The notes under the pieces are model-generated. The model made no database searches. It had not been told where the DNA came from and worked only from the letters and a program-made list of their open reading frames with translations. From positions 1,984,001 to 2,048,000 of the forward strand of contig LT549889.1 of NCBI GenBank assembly GCA_900078775.1: a stretch of DNA of 64,000 nucleotides, in the 5' to 3' direction. The translations under genes and the position numbers were made by a program. How positions within the stretch are numbered: the stretch's first letter is position 1; every line of letters starts with the position of its first letter. Below, piece after piece: positions 41,141 through 52,033 of the stretch. Source of the stretch: Mycolicibacterium aurum (lineage in GTDB: Bacteria; Actinomycetota; Actinomycetes; Mycobacteriales; Mycobacteriaceae).

Positions 41141-44034
41141 GCGAGCGCAGCGAGCCCCGTACCGACGCCATCGCAATCACCCAGCCCCCGCGCCGGGGCG
41201 CCATCCCCCGCGCCATCCGCACGCTGGCGGTCCCGATCATCCTGGGCTGGATCGCGCTACTGGTGGTTCTGAACAGCGTCGTCCCGCAGCTCGAAGAGGT
41301 CGGGCAGATGCGCGCGGTCTCGATGAGCCCGGACAACGCACCGTCCATGATCGCGATGAAGCGGGTCGGCGCGGTCTTCGAGGAATTCAAGTCCGACAGT
41401 TCCGCGATGGTCGTCCTCGAAGGTGAGGAACCGCTGGGCGAGGCGGCACACAAGTTCTACGACGAGCTGATCGACAAGCTGGAGGCCGACACCAGACACG
41501 TCGAGCATGTCCAGGATTTCTGGGGCGACCCGCTGACCGCCGCCGGCGCCCAGAGTCCCGACGGCAAGGCCGCCTACGTTCAGGTCTATCTCGCCGGCAA
41601 TCAGGGCGAGGCGCTGGCCAACGAGTCGGTGGAGGCCGCGCAGGACATCGTCAACAGCGTCACTCCCCCGCCCGGGGTCAAGGCCTACGTCACCGGCCCG
41701 TCGGCGCTGGCCGCCGATCAGCACATCGCCAGCGACCGCAGTGTCCGGGTGATCGAGATGCTGACCTTCACGGTCATCATCGCGATGCTGCTCATCATCT
41801 ATCGCTCGTTCGTCACCACCGTCCTCGTGCTGGCGATGGTGGTCGTCGCGCTCGGCATCACCCGCGGTGTCATCGCCTTCCTGGGCTATCACGAGATCAT
41901 CGGGCTCTCGATGTTCGCGGTGAACCTGTTGGTGACGCTGGCCATCGCGGCGTCCACCGACTACGCGATCTTCCTGATAGGCCGATATCAGGAGGCCCGC
42001 GCCGAGGGCGAAGACCGGGAGTCGGCGTACTACACGATGTTCCACGGCACCGCGCATGTGGTGCTGGGCTCGGGTTTGACCATCGCCGGCGCCACCTTCT
42101 GTCTGCACTTCACCAAGCTGCCGTACTTCGTGTCGCTGGGCATCCCGCTCTCGCTCGGCATGACGGTCGCCGTCGTGGTGGCGTTGACCCTCGGCCCGGC
42201 CGTCATCTCCGTCGTCACCCGGTTCCGTAAGATCCTGGAGCCCAAGCGCACCATGCGCACCCGCGGGTGGCGCAAGATCGGTGCGGCCATCGTGCGCTGG
42301 CCCGGACCCGTGCTGGTCGCCACCATCGCGCTGTCGATGGTCGGGCTGCTGGCGCTGCCGGGCTATCAGACCAACTACAACGACCGGAAGTATCTGCCGG
42401 CCGACCTGCCCGCCAATGTCGGCTATGCGGCGGCCGACCGGCACTTCTCGCAGGCCCGGATGAATCCGGAACTGCTGCTGGTGGAAAGCGACCACGATCT
42501 GCGTAACTCGGCGGACTTCCTGGTGATCGACAAGATCGCCAAATCCGTCTTCCGAGTGCCCGGCGTGGGCCGGGTGCAGGCCATCACCCGCCCGCAGGGA
42601 ACCCCGATCGAGCACACCTCGATCCCGTTCCAGATCAGCATGCAGGGCACCACGCAGAAAATGAACGAGAAGTACCAGCAGGACATGATGGCCAACATGC
42701 TCAAGCAGGCCGACGACATGCTGACGACGGTCACCAACATGGAGAAGATGAACGCCATCACCGTGCAGATGGCGGCGGTCACCCATTCGATGGTCACCAA
42801 GATGAAGGACATGACCGTCGATATCGCCGAATTGCGGGACAACATCTCCAATTTCGACGATTTCTTCCGGCCGATGCGCAACTACTTCTACTGGGAACCG
42901 CACTGCTTCAACATTCCGGGCTGCTGGGCGCTGCGCTCGATCTTCGACACCCTCGACGGCATCGACATCATGACCGACGACATCCAGGCGATCATCCCGG
43001 ACATGGAGCGCCTCGACGCCCTCATGCCGCAGATGGTGGCGCTGATGCCGTCGATGATCGCGACGATGAAGAACATGCGCACCTACATGCTGACCATGTA
43101 TCAGACCCAGAAGGGCATACAGGATCAGATGTCGGCGATGCAGGACAACTCCTCGGCCATGGGTGAGGCCTTCGACGCCGCGCAGAACGACGACTCCTTC
43201 TATCTGCCCCCGGAGACCTTCGAGAACGAAGACTTCAAACGCGGGATGAAGAGCTTCATCTCCCCCAACGGGCATGCGGTGCGCTTCATCATCAGCCACG
43301 AGGGCGATCCGATGAGCCCGGAGGGCATCGCGCACATCGAGGCGATCAAACTGGCCGCCAAGGAGGCGATCAAGGGCACCCCGCTGGAGGGCTCGAAGGT
43401 CTATCTGGCCGGCACCGCCTCGGTGTTCAAGGACATGGCAGAGGGATCCAAGTGGGATCTGATCATCGCCGGGATCGCGTCCATCGGGCTGATCTTCATC
43501 ATCATGCTGATCATCACCCGCAGCGTGGTCGCGGCCGCGGTGATCGTCGGCACCGTGACGGTCTCGCTGGGCTCGGCCTTCGGGCTCTCGGTGCTGATCT
43601 GGCAGCACATCATCGGGATCCCGTTGCACTGGATGGTGTTGGCCATGGCGGTGATCGTGCTGCTGGCCGTCGGCGCGGACTACAACCTGCTGCTGGTCGC
43701 CCGGTTGAAGGAGGAGATCCATGCCGGGGTGAACACCGGCATCATCCGGGCGATGGGCGGTACCGGTTCGGTGGTGACATCGGCCGGGCTGGTGTTCGCG
43801 TTCACCATGATGTCGATGGCGGTCAGTGAGCTCACGGTCATCGGGCAGGTGGGCACCACGATCGGGCTGGGTCTGCTGTTCGACACCCTGGTGATCCGGG
43901 CGTTCATGACGCCGTCGATCGCCGCGTTGTTGGGTAAGTGGTTCTGGTGGCCGCAGCGGGTGCGCCAGCGCCCGGTCCCGGCACCGTGGCCCGATCCGGA
44001 ACCCGTCGGGGCTGCCCGCTCCGCACAGGAATGA
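41137..44034 (+). CDS. MmpL family RND exporter (MmpL4/5-like)
   Basis: 965 residues with two six-helix halves. Proton-relay residues Asp275-Tyr276 (STDYAIF) and Asp848-Tyr849 (GADYN) are present. Between the halves, residues about 503-690 form a long Met-rich coiled-coil hairpin containing a Cys590...Cys596 pair, the hallmark of the MmpL4/MmpL5 group, in which it projects towards the periplasm. This group exports siderophores (mycobactin/carboxymycobactin) or lipids and drugs. It is translationally coupled to mmpS and followed by DUF732 and DUF5078 genes. Confidence 0.95.
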   Translation: MSERSEPRTDAIAITQPPRRGAIPRAIRTLAVPIILGWIALLVVLNSVVPQLEEVGQMRAVSMSPDNAPSMIAMKRVGAVFEEFKSDSSAMVVLEGEEPLGEAAHKFYDELIDKLEADTRHVEHVQDFWGDPLTAAGAQSPDGKAAYVQVYLAGNQGEALANESVEAAQDIVNSVTPPPGVKAYVTGPSALAADQHIASDRSVRVIEMLTFTVIIAMLLIIYRSFVTTVLVLAMVVVALGITRGVIAFLGYHEIIGLSMFAVNLLVTLAIAASTDYAIFLIGRYQEARAEGEDRESAYYTMFHGTAHVVLGSGLTIAGATFCLHFTKLPYFVSLGIPLSLGMTVAVVVALTLGPAVISVVTRFRKILEPKRTMRTRGWRKIGAAIVRWPGPVLVATIALSMVGLLALPGYQTNYNDRKYLPADLPANVGYAAADRHFSQARMNPELLLVESDHDLRNSADFLVIDKIAKSVFRVPGVGRVQAITRPQGTPIEHTSIPFQISMQGTTQKMNEKYQQDMMANMLKQADDMLTTVTNMEKMNAITVQMAAVTHSMVTKMKDMTVDIAELRDNISNFDDFFRPMRNYFYWEPHCFNIPGCWALRSIFDTLDGIDIMTDDIQAIIPDMERLDALMPQMVALMPSMIATMKNMRTYMLTMYQTQKGIQDQMSAMQDNSSAMGEAFDAAQNDDSFYLPPETFENEDFKRGMKSFISPNGHAVRFIISHEGDPMSPEGIAHIEAIKLAAKEAIKGTPLEGSKVYLAGTASVFKDMAEGSKWDLIIAGIASIGLIFIIMLIITRSVVAAAVIVGTVTVSLGSAFGLSVLIWQHIIGIPLHWMVLAMAVIVLLAVGADYNLLLVARLKEEIHAGVNTGIIRAMGGTGSVVTSAGLVFAFTMMSMAVSELTVIGQVGTTIGLGLLFDTLVIRAFMTPSIAALLGKWFWWPQRVRQRPVPAPWPDPEPVGAARSAQE

Positions 44035-44038
44035 GTCG

Positions 44039-44368
44039 ATGATGTTCAAACAGATGGTGACGATGTTGGCCGCCGGCGCCGCGTCCACGTTGGTGCTGGC
44101 GGCGCCGGCCCACGCCGATCCGGACACCGCGTTCGCCAAGGAACTGCAGAGCTACGGCATCTACGGGCAGAAGGACTACAACGCCTGGATCGGCAAGATC
44201 GCCTGCAAACGCCTCGACCGCGGCATCGACGCCACCGCCCGCGACTCCGCCAAATTCGTCGCCGACCAACTGCAACGCGGCAGCAGCACCGAACAGGCCT
44301 GGCAGTTCCTGGCCGCCGCGATGAACTACTACTGCCCCGACAAACGCGTCCTGCTCACCGCACAGTAG
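44039..44368 (+). CDS. DUF732 exported protein in the mmpS-mmpL operon
   Basis: 109 residues; signal peptide 1-26 ends at AHA-DP. The mature part, DTAFAKELQSYGIYGQKDYNAWIGKIACKRL...DQLQRGSSTEQAWQFLAAAMNYYCP, is the DUF732 pattern with two Cys. It starts 4 nt after the MmpL stop, with AGGA in the MmpL 3-prime end as a ribosome site, so it is in the same operon. Function unknown; proximity suggests a periplasmic helper of the exporter. Confidence 0.88.
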   Translation: MMFKQMVTMLAAGAASTLVLAAPAHADPDTAFAKELQSYGIYGQKDYNAWIGKIACKRLDRGIDATARDSAKFVADQLQRGSSTEQAWQFLAAAMNYYCPDKRVLLTAQ

Positions 44369-44380
44369 GGAAAACCCACC

Positions 44381-44827
44381 ATGGCGAAGACCACAAAACT
44401 CGGCCTGGCCGGCCTGGCCGCGGCCGCCGCGCTCACCCTGACCCCGGCCACCGCCACCGCCGACGCCACCGAGGACTACCCCATCCCGCGCAAGATCCTG
44501 CACACCCAGTGCACCGCCGAGCAGATCCTGGCCGCCACCCGCGACACCAACCCGGTCTACTACGAGCGCTACATGATCGACTACAACAACAAATCCCCCG
44601 AAGTCCACCGCGCCGTACAGGACCGCATCCACTGGTTCTTCGCCATGGACTACGCCGGACGCCGCCAATACTCCGAGGACACCGCCACCAACGCCTTCTA
44701 CGAACAGCTGTCCTGGAACTGGCCCAACTGGGCCAAGATCTTCTTCAACAACAAAGGCGTCGTCGCCGCCTCCACCGAGGTCTGCATGAACTACCCACCC
44801 GACGACATGTCGGTCTGGGTCTGGTGA
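44381..44827 (+). CDS. DUF5078 exported protein
   Basis: 148 residues. A signal peptide (1-28, ATADA) precedes a helical domain with RKILHTQCTAEQILAATRDT, YERYMIDYNNKSPEVHRAV and VCMNYPPDDMSVW, matching the DUF5078 mycobacterial family. AGGGAAAA lies upstream and the gap from the DUF732 gene is 12 nt, so it is the fourth gene of the mmp operon. A strong intrinsic terminator follows. Confidence 0.82.
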   Translation: MAKTTKLGLAGLAAAAALTLTPATATADATEDYPIPRKILHTQCTAEQILAATRDTNPVYYERYMIDYNNKSPEVHRAVQDRIHWFFAMDYAGRRQYSEDTATNAFYEQLSWNWPNWAKIFFNNKGVVAASTEVCMNYPPDDMSVWVW

Positions 44828-44869
44828 CCCCGCGGCGGTAGCCGCCGTCGCCGCACCCCAGTCTTCCGA

Positions 44870-44903
44870 GGTCCCCGGAACGCGTTGCCCCGTTCCGGGG
44901 ACC
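44870..44903 (+). terminator. Intrinsic terminator of the mmpS-mmpL operon
   Basis: GGTCCCCGGAACG (44870-44882) and CGTTCCGGGGACC (44891-44903) form a perfect 13-bp stem with an 8-nt loop, followed by CTTTTC. It lies 43 nt after the DUF5078 stop. Confidence 0.9.
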
Positions 44904-45228
44904 CTTTTCATTGCCGCTGTCACCGGCGCACGCCTCAAACTGCCCGAAGACCTTGCGGTGCAAAAATATTCGCGTTCACGGACATACATACGCACGCACC
45001 AACACAATTCAGGGCCGACTCAACATCTTGTTGCTCGAGCACCACAGACGACCGTGCCGCACAACATGTTTGCGAGAACTTCGTCACCATGCTCAGCAGT
45101 TCTCGAATAGTGGCCTCCGACAAAGCCGTTCATCAGCGGTTTTACCCTCCGGCACGCGCGTGTTCGAATTGTGAAGGGAGTCACAGAATTTTGCTCGCCC
45201 TCGAATCGCTCTGTTACCGTCCGTCGGC
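44904..45228. other. Gene-free, lower-GC interval of 325 nt
   Basis: It is clearly more AT-rich than the rest of the window (for example around 44945-45060), with no plausible coding frame. It holds the promoter of the NlpC/P60 gene; TACCGT near 45214 is a candidate -10. No tRNA-like or repeat structure was found. Confidence 0.5.
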
Positions 45229-45819
45229 ATGTTTGCTGTAGCTTCACTTCTGGCGCTTGTGAGCCAGGTGTCGGGAACGCCGTACGTCCCGGGTGGGGAC
45301 ACCCCCGCGGGAACCGACTGCTCGGGTCTGGCATCATGGGTCAGCAATGCCGCCACCAACCGTCCGGTATTCGGTGACCGCTTTCACACCGGAAACCAGG
45401 AAAGCGCGCTGTTGGCCCGCGGCTTCCGGTACGGCACCCAGCCCGGCGCGCTGAACATCGGCTGGAACAGCGGGCACACTGCCGTCACCCTGCCCGACGG
45501 CACCCCCGTCTCCTCCGGTGAGGGCGGCGGCGTCAAGGTCGGCGGCGGCGGTGCCTTCCAGTCCCAGTTCACCAAGCACATGCACCTGCCGATGGAGACC
45601 GCACCGGCCCCCGAGGGTGCCATCCCGCCGCCCCCGCCCGGATTCCTCCCGCCCCCGCCCGGCGAGCTGCCTCCTCCGCCGCCCGCGGACGCCCTGGCGC
45701 CGCTGAATGTTCCCCCGCCGCCGCCGGGTGATCCGATGACACCTCCGCCGCCGCCCGGCGACCCGATGGCGCCCCCGCCGCCGGCTCCGGAGGGGCTGCC
45801 GCCGACCTTCCCGCTCTGA
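45229..45819 (+). CDS. NlpC/P60 peptidase-like protein with Pro-rich tail
   Basis: 196 residues. Residues 1-120 carry an NlpC/P60 fold with Cys31 (GTDCSGLASW) and His83 (NSGHTAVTLPDG), both intact, unlike the RipD protein in this window. Residues 125-196 are mostly Pro in PPPPPGDPM-type repeats. The N-terminus starts directly with the domain and shows only a short hydrophobic segment, so there is no normal signal peptide. Similar domains occur in mycobacteriophage lysins and tape-measure proteins, so an unusual export route is possible. Confidence 0.82.
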   Translation: MFAVASLLALVSQVSGTPYVPGGDTPAGTDCSGLASWVSNAATNRPVFGDRFHTGNQESALLARGFRYGTQPGALNIGWNSGHTAVTLPDGTPVSSGEGGGVKVGGGGAFQSQFTKHMHLPMETAPAPEGAIPPPPPGFLPPPPGELPPPPPADALAPLNVPPPPPGDPMTPPPPPGDPMAPPPPAPEGLPPTFPL

Positions 45820-45822
45820 CGG

Positions 45823-47067
45823 CTACACGTAGCGGGGCCGGCCGGCCAACGCGCCCAGAACGATCTGGGTGACGTAGACCACCATCAGCATCGACCACGG
45901 CACCGTCCAGCCCCCGCTGATCTCGTGCAGCAGGCCGAACGCGAACGGCCCGATGCCGGCCAGCAGGTAGCCGATGCCCTGCACCATCCCGGACAGCCTG
46001 GCGGTGTCCTCGGCTGTCCGGGCCCGCAGGGCGATCACGGCGAGCGCCAGTGAGAAGACGCTCATGCCCAGCCCCAGCAGCACCGTCCACAGCACGGGTG
46101 CCGCCGCCGGCGCCACGGCCAGGCCGACGACGCCGGTGATACCGATCAGGCCCAGCCCGACGATCCAGCCACTCTGGCCGTCCCGCCGGGCGGCCATCGG
46201 CGCCACCACAACGCTGATCGGCACGGCGATGAGGGCGTTGAGGCCGAGCAGCAGACCGGCATCGCCCTGGCTCAGCCCGTTGTCGATGAAGACCTGCGGA
46301 AGCCAGCCCATCACCACATAGGCCATCATCGACTGGCAGCCGAAGAAGCCGGTGATGATCCAGGCCAGCCGGCTGCGCAGCAGCGACCGGCCCGGCGCCG
46401 GGGCGGTCTGGGTGATCGACATGGATTGCCGGCGCGATCGCATGACGACCAGCCACAGCGCCAGCGCCGCCGCGGCCAGCACCGCCCAGGCGCCCAGCGC
46501 GAACCGCCAGCCGCCGAACATTCCGCCGAGCGCGGGGGTCAGCGCCGATCCGGCGGCACCGCCGCCCTGCAGGGCGGCGGTGTAGATCCCGGTCATCAGC
46601 CCGATCCGGGCCGGGAACGACGCCTTGATGACCACCGGGATGAGCACGTTGACCAGGGCGATCCCCGCGGTGGCGACCAGGGTGCCGCCGATCACCACGG
46701 CCGGCCCGTCGAGCACCCGCAACAGCAGGCCCGCGGTGAGGGTGAGCAGACCGCCGGCGATAGCCGGGCCCAACCCGATCCGCCGCGCCAGCCGGGGTGC
46801 GCCCAGACCGGCCGCGGCGAAGCACAGGCCCGGCAGGGTGGTCAGCACGCCGGCCCACAGCGCCGAGGTGCCCAGTCCGTCCCGCATGTCGCCGAGCAGG
46901 GGGCCGACACTGGTGATGGCCGGGCGCAGGTTGAGCGCGGTCAACACCACCGCGACGACGAGCAGCACCCCGCCGGCCGTCCGCTCGGCCGGACGCCACG
47001 ACACCGCCTCCGCACTCGGGGCGGCCCCGGCGGCGGGCTCCTGGTGGCGGGTTCGGCTCATCTGCAT
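45823..47067 (-). CDS. CynX/NimT-type MFS transporter
   Basis: About 414 residues with 12 predicted helices in the MFS pattern, beginning VLTALNLRPAITSVGPLL as in the CynX/NimT (cyanate/2-nitroimidazole) group. SFPARIGLMTGIYTAALQGGGA and MSVFSLALAVIALRA are further family motifs. The ATG at 47067 (or 47061) lies just after an operator-like inverted repeat shared with the divergent FadR gene. Substrate unknown. Confidence 0.88.
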   Translation of the reverse strand: MQMSRTRHQEPAAGAAPSAEAVSWRPAERTAGGVLLVVAVVLTALNLRPAITSVGPLLGDMRDGLGTSALWAGVLTTLPGLCFAAAGLGAPRLARRIGLGPAIAGGLLTLTAGLLLRVLDGPAVVIGGTLVATAGIALVNVLIPVVIKASFPARIGLMTGIYTAALQGGGAAGSALTPALGGMFGGWRFALGAWAVLAAAALALWLVVMRSRRQSMSITQTAPAPGRSLLRSRLAWIITGFFGCQSMMAYVVMGWLPQVFIDNGLSQGDAGLLLGLNALIAVPISVVVAPMAARRDGQSGWIVGLGLIGITGVVGLAVAPAAAPVLWTVLLGLGMSVFSLALAVIALRARTAEDTARLSGMVQGIGYLLAGIGPFAFGLLHEISGGWTVPWSMLMVVYVTQIVLGALAGRPRYV

Positions 47068-47079
47068 TAGCGTGCCATA

Positions 47080-47096
47080 CATCCGATGATTGGATG
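47080..47096. promoter_or_regulatory. Inverted-repeat operator between CynX-type and FadR-type genes
   Basis: CATCC-GATGATT-GGATG is an inverted repeat with a nearly symmetric centre. It is 13 nt from the transporter start and 12 nt from the regulator start. Position suggests that the FadR protein controls both genes. Confidence 0.6.
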
Positions 47097-47107
47097 AAAG
47101 GGTTTTC

Positions 47108-47779
47108 ATGCCGCTGGCCACCACCCGCCGCACCGGACTGGTCGAGCAGGTCATCGATCAGCTGCGTGCCTCGGTGCGCAATGGCGAATGGCCGCTGAAC
47201 ACCAAGATCCCCACCGAACCGGTCCTGGCCGAGACCCTGGGTGTCGGCCGCAACACCGTCCGCGAGGCCGTCCGCGCGCTGGCCCACGGTGGGATCTTCG
47301 AGGTCCGCCAGGGCGACGGCACCTATGTGCGGGCCACCAGCGAGGTATCCGGCGCACTGCATCGACTGTGCGGCAACGAATTCCGTGATGTTCTCCAGGT
47401 CCGCCGCTGCCTGGAAGTGGAGGGCGCGCGGCTGGCGGCGGCCGCGCGCACCGAGGCCGATCTGGCCGAGCTATGGCAGCTGCTGGAACGCAGCGAGACT
47501 CTGCAAAACATCGGACCGGCCGCCGATTTCGCCCGCGCCGACGCCGACCTGCACTTCGCGGTGGTACGGAGTTCGCACAACCCCGTGCTGACCGAGTTGT
47601 ACCGCGGACTCGCGGAGGTGGTGTCGGCCAGTGTCATCACCAGCGCCGAGGATCAACCGCCCGCCGGGCTCGCAAGGCATCGCGGGCTCATCGAGGCGAT
47701 CGCCGCACAGGACGTCGAGCGGGCAGGCCGCGAGGCCGGCGGCTTCCTCGACGACCTGCTCAGCCGGCTGACCGACTGA
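47108..47779 (+). CDS. GntR/FadR-family regulator
   Basis: 223 residues from the ATG at 47108 (GAAAGG upstream). A winged helix at 10-75 contains KIPTEPVLAETLGVGRNTVREAVRALAHGGIFEVRQGDGTYV. An FCD ligand domain follows, with VRRCLEVEGARLAA, DADLHFAVVRSSHNPVL and ARHRGLIEAIAAQD (metal-binding Asp/His pattern). It is divergent from the CynX-type transporter, whose substrate it probably senses. Confidence 0.9.
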   Translation: MPLATTRRTGLVEQVIDQLRASVRNGEWPLNTKIPTEPVLAETLGVGRNTVREAVRALAHGGIFEVRQGDGTYVRATSEVSGALHRLCGNEFRDVLQVRRCLEVEGARLAAAARTEADLAELWQLLERSETLQNIGPAADFARADADLHFAVVRSSHNPVLTELYRGLAEVVSASVITSAEDQPPAGLARHRGLIEAIAAQDVERAGREAGGFLDDLLSRLTD

Positions 47780-47784
47780 GCCGA

Positions 47785-48063
47785 CTACTCCAGCGTCAGC
47801 GCGTCACTGTCGACGAAGGTCAACGAACCCGAATCGAGCTGCACCGCCCAGCGGCGCGCCGGATCGGCGATGTGGTTCTCGCCGATGTCGACGGAATAGC
47901 CTGCGCTGTCACCGAAGTCGTCGACGATGACGCCCGCGGCCTCTTCATCGGTGCCGGCGTGCACCCGCACCCGCACGTCGACGGCGAACTCCCCGTTGTC
48001 CGCCCGGTCCTCGTCGCGGTCGTCGCCGCCGGCCTCGGCGTCGACGGTCTCCTGAGCTGTCAC
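47785..48063 (-). CDS. Conserved mycobacterial protein of unknown function
   Basis: 92 residues from a GTG at 48063 with AGGGGAG about 6 nt upstream. The N-terminal 25 residues are acidic and disordered (EAGGDDRDEDRADNGE). The rest is predominantly strand: VRVRVHAGTDEEAAGVIVDDFGD, GENHIADPARRWAVQLDSG and LTFVDSDAL, resembling a small beta-barrel. No domain was recognised. It is separate from its neighbours by 5 nt (convergent) and 443 nt. Confidence 0.6.
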   Translation of the reverse strand: MTAQETVDAEAGGDDRDEDRADNGEFAVDVRVRVHAGTDEEAAGVIVDDFGDSAGYSVDIGENHIADPARRWAVQLDSGSLTFVDSDALTLE

Positions 48064-48506
48064 CAGCGCTCCCCTGTCATCTTCGGCGACCGCGGCTGGC
48101 GGTCGTCGTCCGCTCTCAATCATGGACATGAATGCGCGGATTGAATGTCAACCAGCCGACCGACAAATCGCGTCAGCTAATGCATCCGGCCGTGCAACCG
48201 CGCACCGTCCGTCATCCATGATCGCAGACTTCATCCGCCGCGATGCCACTACTCATTCCAAATGCACCCTATTGCGACCAATTCGCATTTCGGACGAGAC
48301 AAACGCGCCGAGTCCGACCCCGCCGGCGGTGCGACGAGCACGTCATCACACCGCGGCGCACTCCCGGCAGCACCGTTCGATCCGATGTTCGAATCACCGG
48401 AATGGACCGAACGCCGTTCCCTCGACGATTCGGCCGCGTGATCATGAAACGTATTGCCGCCGAAGCCGGGGGCCGGCCGCCGGATCGGCTCGGCTAACCT
48501 CTCAGC
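48064..48506. other. Gene-free interval of 443 nt
   Basis: This is a lower-GC stretch than its surroundings (notably 48120-48300) with no plausible reading frame on either strand. It separates two divergently transcribed genes. I see no convincing promoter beyond the yaaA -10 box at its end, and no RNA gene. Confidence 0.45.
48495..48500 (+). promoter_or_regulatory. -10 box of a probable leaderless transcript (yaaA)
   Basis: TAACCT ends 6 nt before the GTG at 48507, without a ribosome-binding site. Confidence 0.45.
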
Positions 48507-49253
48507 GTGATCGTGCTGCTGCCCCCGTCGGAGACCAAACGAGCCGGCGGTGACGGCCCGCCGCTGGATCTGGATCGGCTCAGTTTCCCCGCGCTGAACG
48601 GGCTGCGCGCCGCCCTGGTCGACGAGCTCGTCGCCCTGTCCGCGGACGTGGCCGGCGCCCGGAAGGCACTCGGTCTGACCGCCAAGCAGGACGCCGAGAT
48701 CGAGCGCAACGCCAAGCTGTCGAGCACGCCGACACTGCCCGCGATCGACCGCTACACCGGGGTGCTCTACGACGCGCTGGACATCGCTTCCGTACGCGGT
48801 GCGGCCGCGGCGCGGGCCAGGGCCCGGCTGGCCGTCGGCTCGGCGTTGTTCGGTCTGCTGCGCGCCGACGATCCGGTACCGGCGTACCGGTTGTCCGCCG
48901 GGTCCAAGCTGCCCGACCGCCCGACGCTGGCGGCCCGGTGGCGCCCGGCCCTGGAACCGGTGCTCGCCGAGATCGCGGCGCAGGAGTTGATCGTCGATCT
49001 GCGCTCCGGGTCGTATGCCGGCCTCGGCCGCATCGCCGGTGCGGTCCGGGTCAACGTGCTGGCCGAGCACGCCGACGGGCACCGCACCGTGGTCAGTCAC
49101 TTCAACAAGGCACACAAGGGAAAACTGGCCCGCGTGCTGGCCACCAGCAAGGCCGAGCCCGACGATGCGGCCAGGGTGGCCGCGGTGGCGCGACGGGCCG
49201 GCATGCAGGTGGAACGCGACGGGGACGAGTTGGTCATCGTGGTGCCGGCCTGA
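48507..49253 (+). CDS. yaaA: YaaA/DUF328 peroxide-stress protein
   Basis: 248 residues. Family motifs are LLPPSETK at residues 4-11, AIDRYTGVLYDALD, PVPAYRLSAGSKLP and VSHFNKAHKGKLAR. YaaA lowers free intracellular iron under peroxide stress in E. coli and binds DNA. Its presence adds to the peroxide-defence genes elsewhere in the window. GTG start, leaderless spacing. Confidence 0.92.
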   Translation: MIVLLPPSETKRAGGDGPPLDLDRLSFPALNGLRAALVDELVALSADVAGARKALGLTAKQDAEIERNAKLSSTPTLPAIDRYTGVLYDALDIASVRGAAAARARARLAVGSALFGLLRADDPVPAYRLSAGSKLPDRPTLAARWRPALEPVLAEIAAQELIVDLRSGSYAGLGRIAGAVRVNVLAEHADGHRTVVSHFNKAHKGKLARVLATSKAEPDDAARVAAVARRAGMQVERDGDELVIVVPA

Positions 49254-49283
49254 GCGGGTCGCCGGAGTTAAACCGTTTCATAA

Positions 49284-50489
<1,206 letters not shown>

Positions 50490-50520
50490 GCAATCGCCGA
50501 CCCGCCGCGTGCGGTGTCGG

Positions 50521-50526
50521 TAGCGT
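50521..50526 (+). promoter_or_regulatory. -10 box of a probable leaderless transcript (WS/DGAT gene)
   Basis: TAGCGT ends 6 nt before the ATG at 50533. It is the same hexamer as for the FKBP gene, and implies its own promoter after the Ag85-like gene. Confidence 0.45.
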
Positions 50527-50532
50527 GGCCGT

Positions 50533-51903
50533 ATGAAGTTGATCTCGCCGACCGATGCCCTGTTCCTCGTCGGCGAGTCACGGGAGCACCCGATGCACGT
50601 CGGCGGTCTGCAGCTGTTCGAGCCGCCCGCCGACGCCGGACCCGACTTCGTGGCCGAGTTGTACGCGGCCATCTCCGAACACGATGATTTCCAGCCCACC
50701 TTCCGCAAGCACCCGGCCCGGCTCTTCGGCGGAATCAACAATGCTGCTTGGGCTTTCGACAACGAGGTGGATGTCGACTACCACCTGCGGCGGTCCGCGC
50801 TGCCGCGTCCCGGACGGATCCGGCAGCTGTTCGAACTGACCTCCCGACTGCACGGCACCCTGCTCGACCGGCACCGCCCCCTGTGGGAGGCCTACTTCGT
50901 CGAGGGTGTCGACGAGGGCAGATTCGCGATCTACACCAAGATCCACCACTCGCTCATCGACGGTGTCTCGGCCCAGCGCCTGATGATCCGCACCCTGACC
51001 ACCGATCCCGAGGACCGTGAGGTCCGGGTGCCCTGGACGCTGCAGAAGAAGAAGCCGACCGCACCGGCGTCGAGTCCGGCATCCTCGCTGCTGCGTACCG
51101 TCGGCGAGGCGGCCGGAGCGGTGGCCGGCATCGCGCCGTCCGCGGTGTCGCTGGCCCGCGCCGCGCTGCTCGAACAGCAGTTGACGCTCCCGTTCCAGGC
51201 GCCCAAGACGATGTTCAACGTGCCCATCGGCGGGGCCCGCCGGTGCGCGGCGCAGTCCTGGAAGCTGGAGCGGATCAGGTCCGTGAAGGCCGCGGTCCCG
51301 GAATCCACCGTCAACGACGTGGTGCTGGCCATGTGCTCGGGCGCATTGCGCGGCTACCTCGAAGAGCAGCACGCCCTGCCCGAAACACCCTTGGTGGCAA
51401 TGGTTCCGGTGAGTCTGCGCGGTGAGCACGAGCAGGACGCCGGCGGGAACATGGTGGGCACGATCCTGTGCAATCTGGCCACCGACGAGGTCGACCCACT
51501 GAAACGGTTGCACGTCATCGGCGCATCCATGCGGGACAACAAAAGAGTCTTCAGCGAGTTACCGCGCGCCCAGGCGCTGGCCCTGTCCGGTTTCCTGGTC
51601 GCCGGGCTGGGGCTGAGCCTGCTGCCCGGCTTCGTGTCCTCGGCGCCGCCGCCGTTCAACATCGTCATCTCCAATGTGCCCGGTGCACGTGAACCGATGT
51701 ACTGGAACGGGGCTCGGCTCAGCGGCAACTATCCGTTGTCGATCGCCCTGGACGGGCAGGCGTTGAACATCACCCTTACCAACAACGCCGACAACCTGGA
51801 CTTCGGGTTGGTCGGTTGCCGGCGCAGCGTGCCGCATCTGCAGCGGTTGCTGGTACACCTGGAGGATTCGCTGGCCGCCCTCGAGCGGGCCGCCGGGGTC
51901 TGA
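50533..51903 (+). CDS. WS/DGAT wax-ester synthase/diacylglycerol acyltransferase
   Basis: 456 residues, full-length for the family. The active site KIHHSLIDGVSA fits HHxxxDG (about residues 136-147), and the late FNIVISNVPGAREPMYWNGARL and NNADNLDFGLVGC blocks are conserved. Catalyses acyl-CoA-dependent formation of triacylglycerol or wax esters. The C-terminal region is amphipathic. Together with the adjacent Ag85-like gene this makes a lipid-assembly pair. Confidence 0.94.
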   Translation: MKLISPTDALFLVGESREHPMHVGGLQLFEPPADAGPDFVAELYAAISEHDDFQPTFRKHPARLFGGINNAAWAFDNEVDVDYHLRRSALPRPGRIRQLFELTSRLHGTLLDRHRPLWEAYFVEGVDEGRFAIYTKIHHSLIDGVSAQRLMIRTLTTDPEDREVRVPWTLQKKKPTAPASSPASSLLRTVGEAAGAVAGIAPSAVSLARAALLEQQLTLPFQAPKTMFNVPIGGARRCAAQSWKLERIRSVKAAVPESTVNDVVLAMCSGALRGYLEEQHALPETPLVAMVPVSLRGEHEQDAGGNMVGTILCNLATDEVDPLKRLHVIGASMRDNKRVFSELPRAQALALSGFLVAGLGLSLLPGFVSSAPPPFNIVISNVPGAREPMYWNGARLSGNYPLSIALDGQALNITLTNNADNLDFGLVGCRRSVPHLQRLLVHLEDSLAALERAAGV

Positions 51904-52033
51904 GGCCGCCGGAGCGTCACGGGACGGGCACCTCTTCATATCGGAACGGTGTCGGCCAAAATCTGCAGTTTGCGCAAATTCGGAACCGCGATAGGTTTCC
52001 CTCACAGGCATCCAAGGGGGAACCGCAAAATCC

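Noticed and set aside
41137..41157. GAGCGAGCGCAGCGAGC motif as a mobile repeat
   Set aside because: It codes for the MmpL N-terminus (MSERSEP), a common motif at mycobacterial gene starts; a single copy was seen in the window.
41257..44139. A 960-codon open frame on the minus strand opposite mmpL
   Set aside because: Shadow of the MmpL frame; composition His/Asp/Arg-rich, no domains.
44904..45228. Small RNA or tRNA in the lower-GC gap
   Set aside because: No cloverleaf, no stable hairpin pair and no terminator within the gap.
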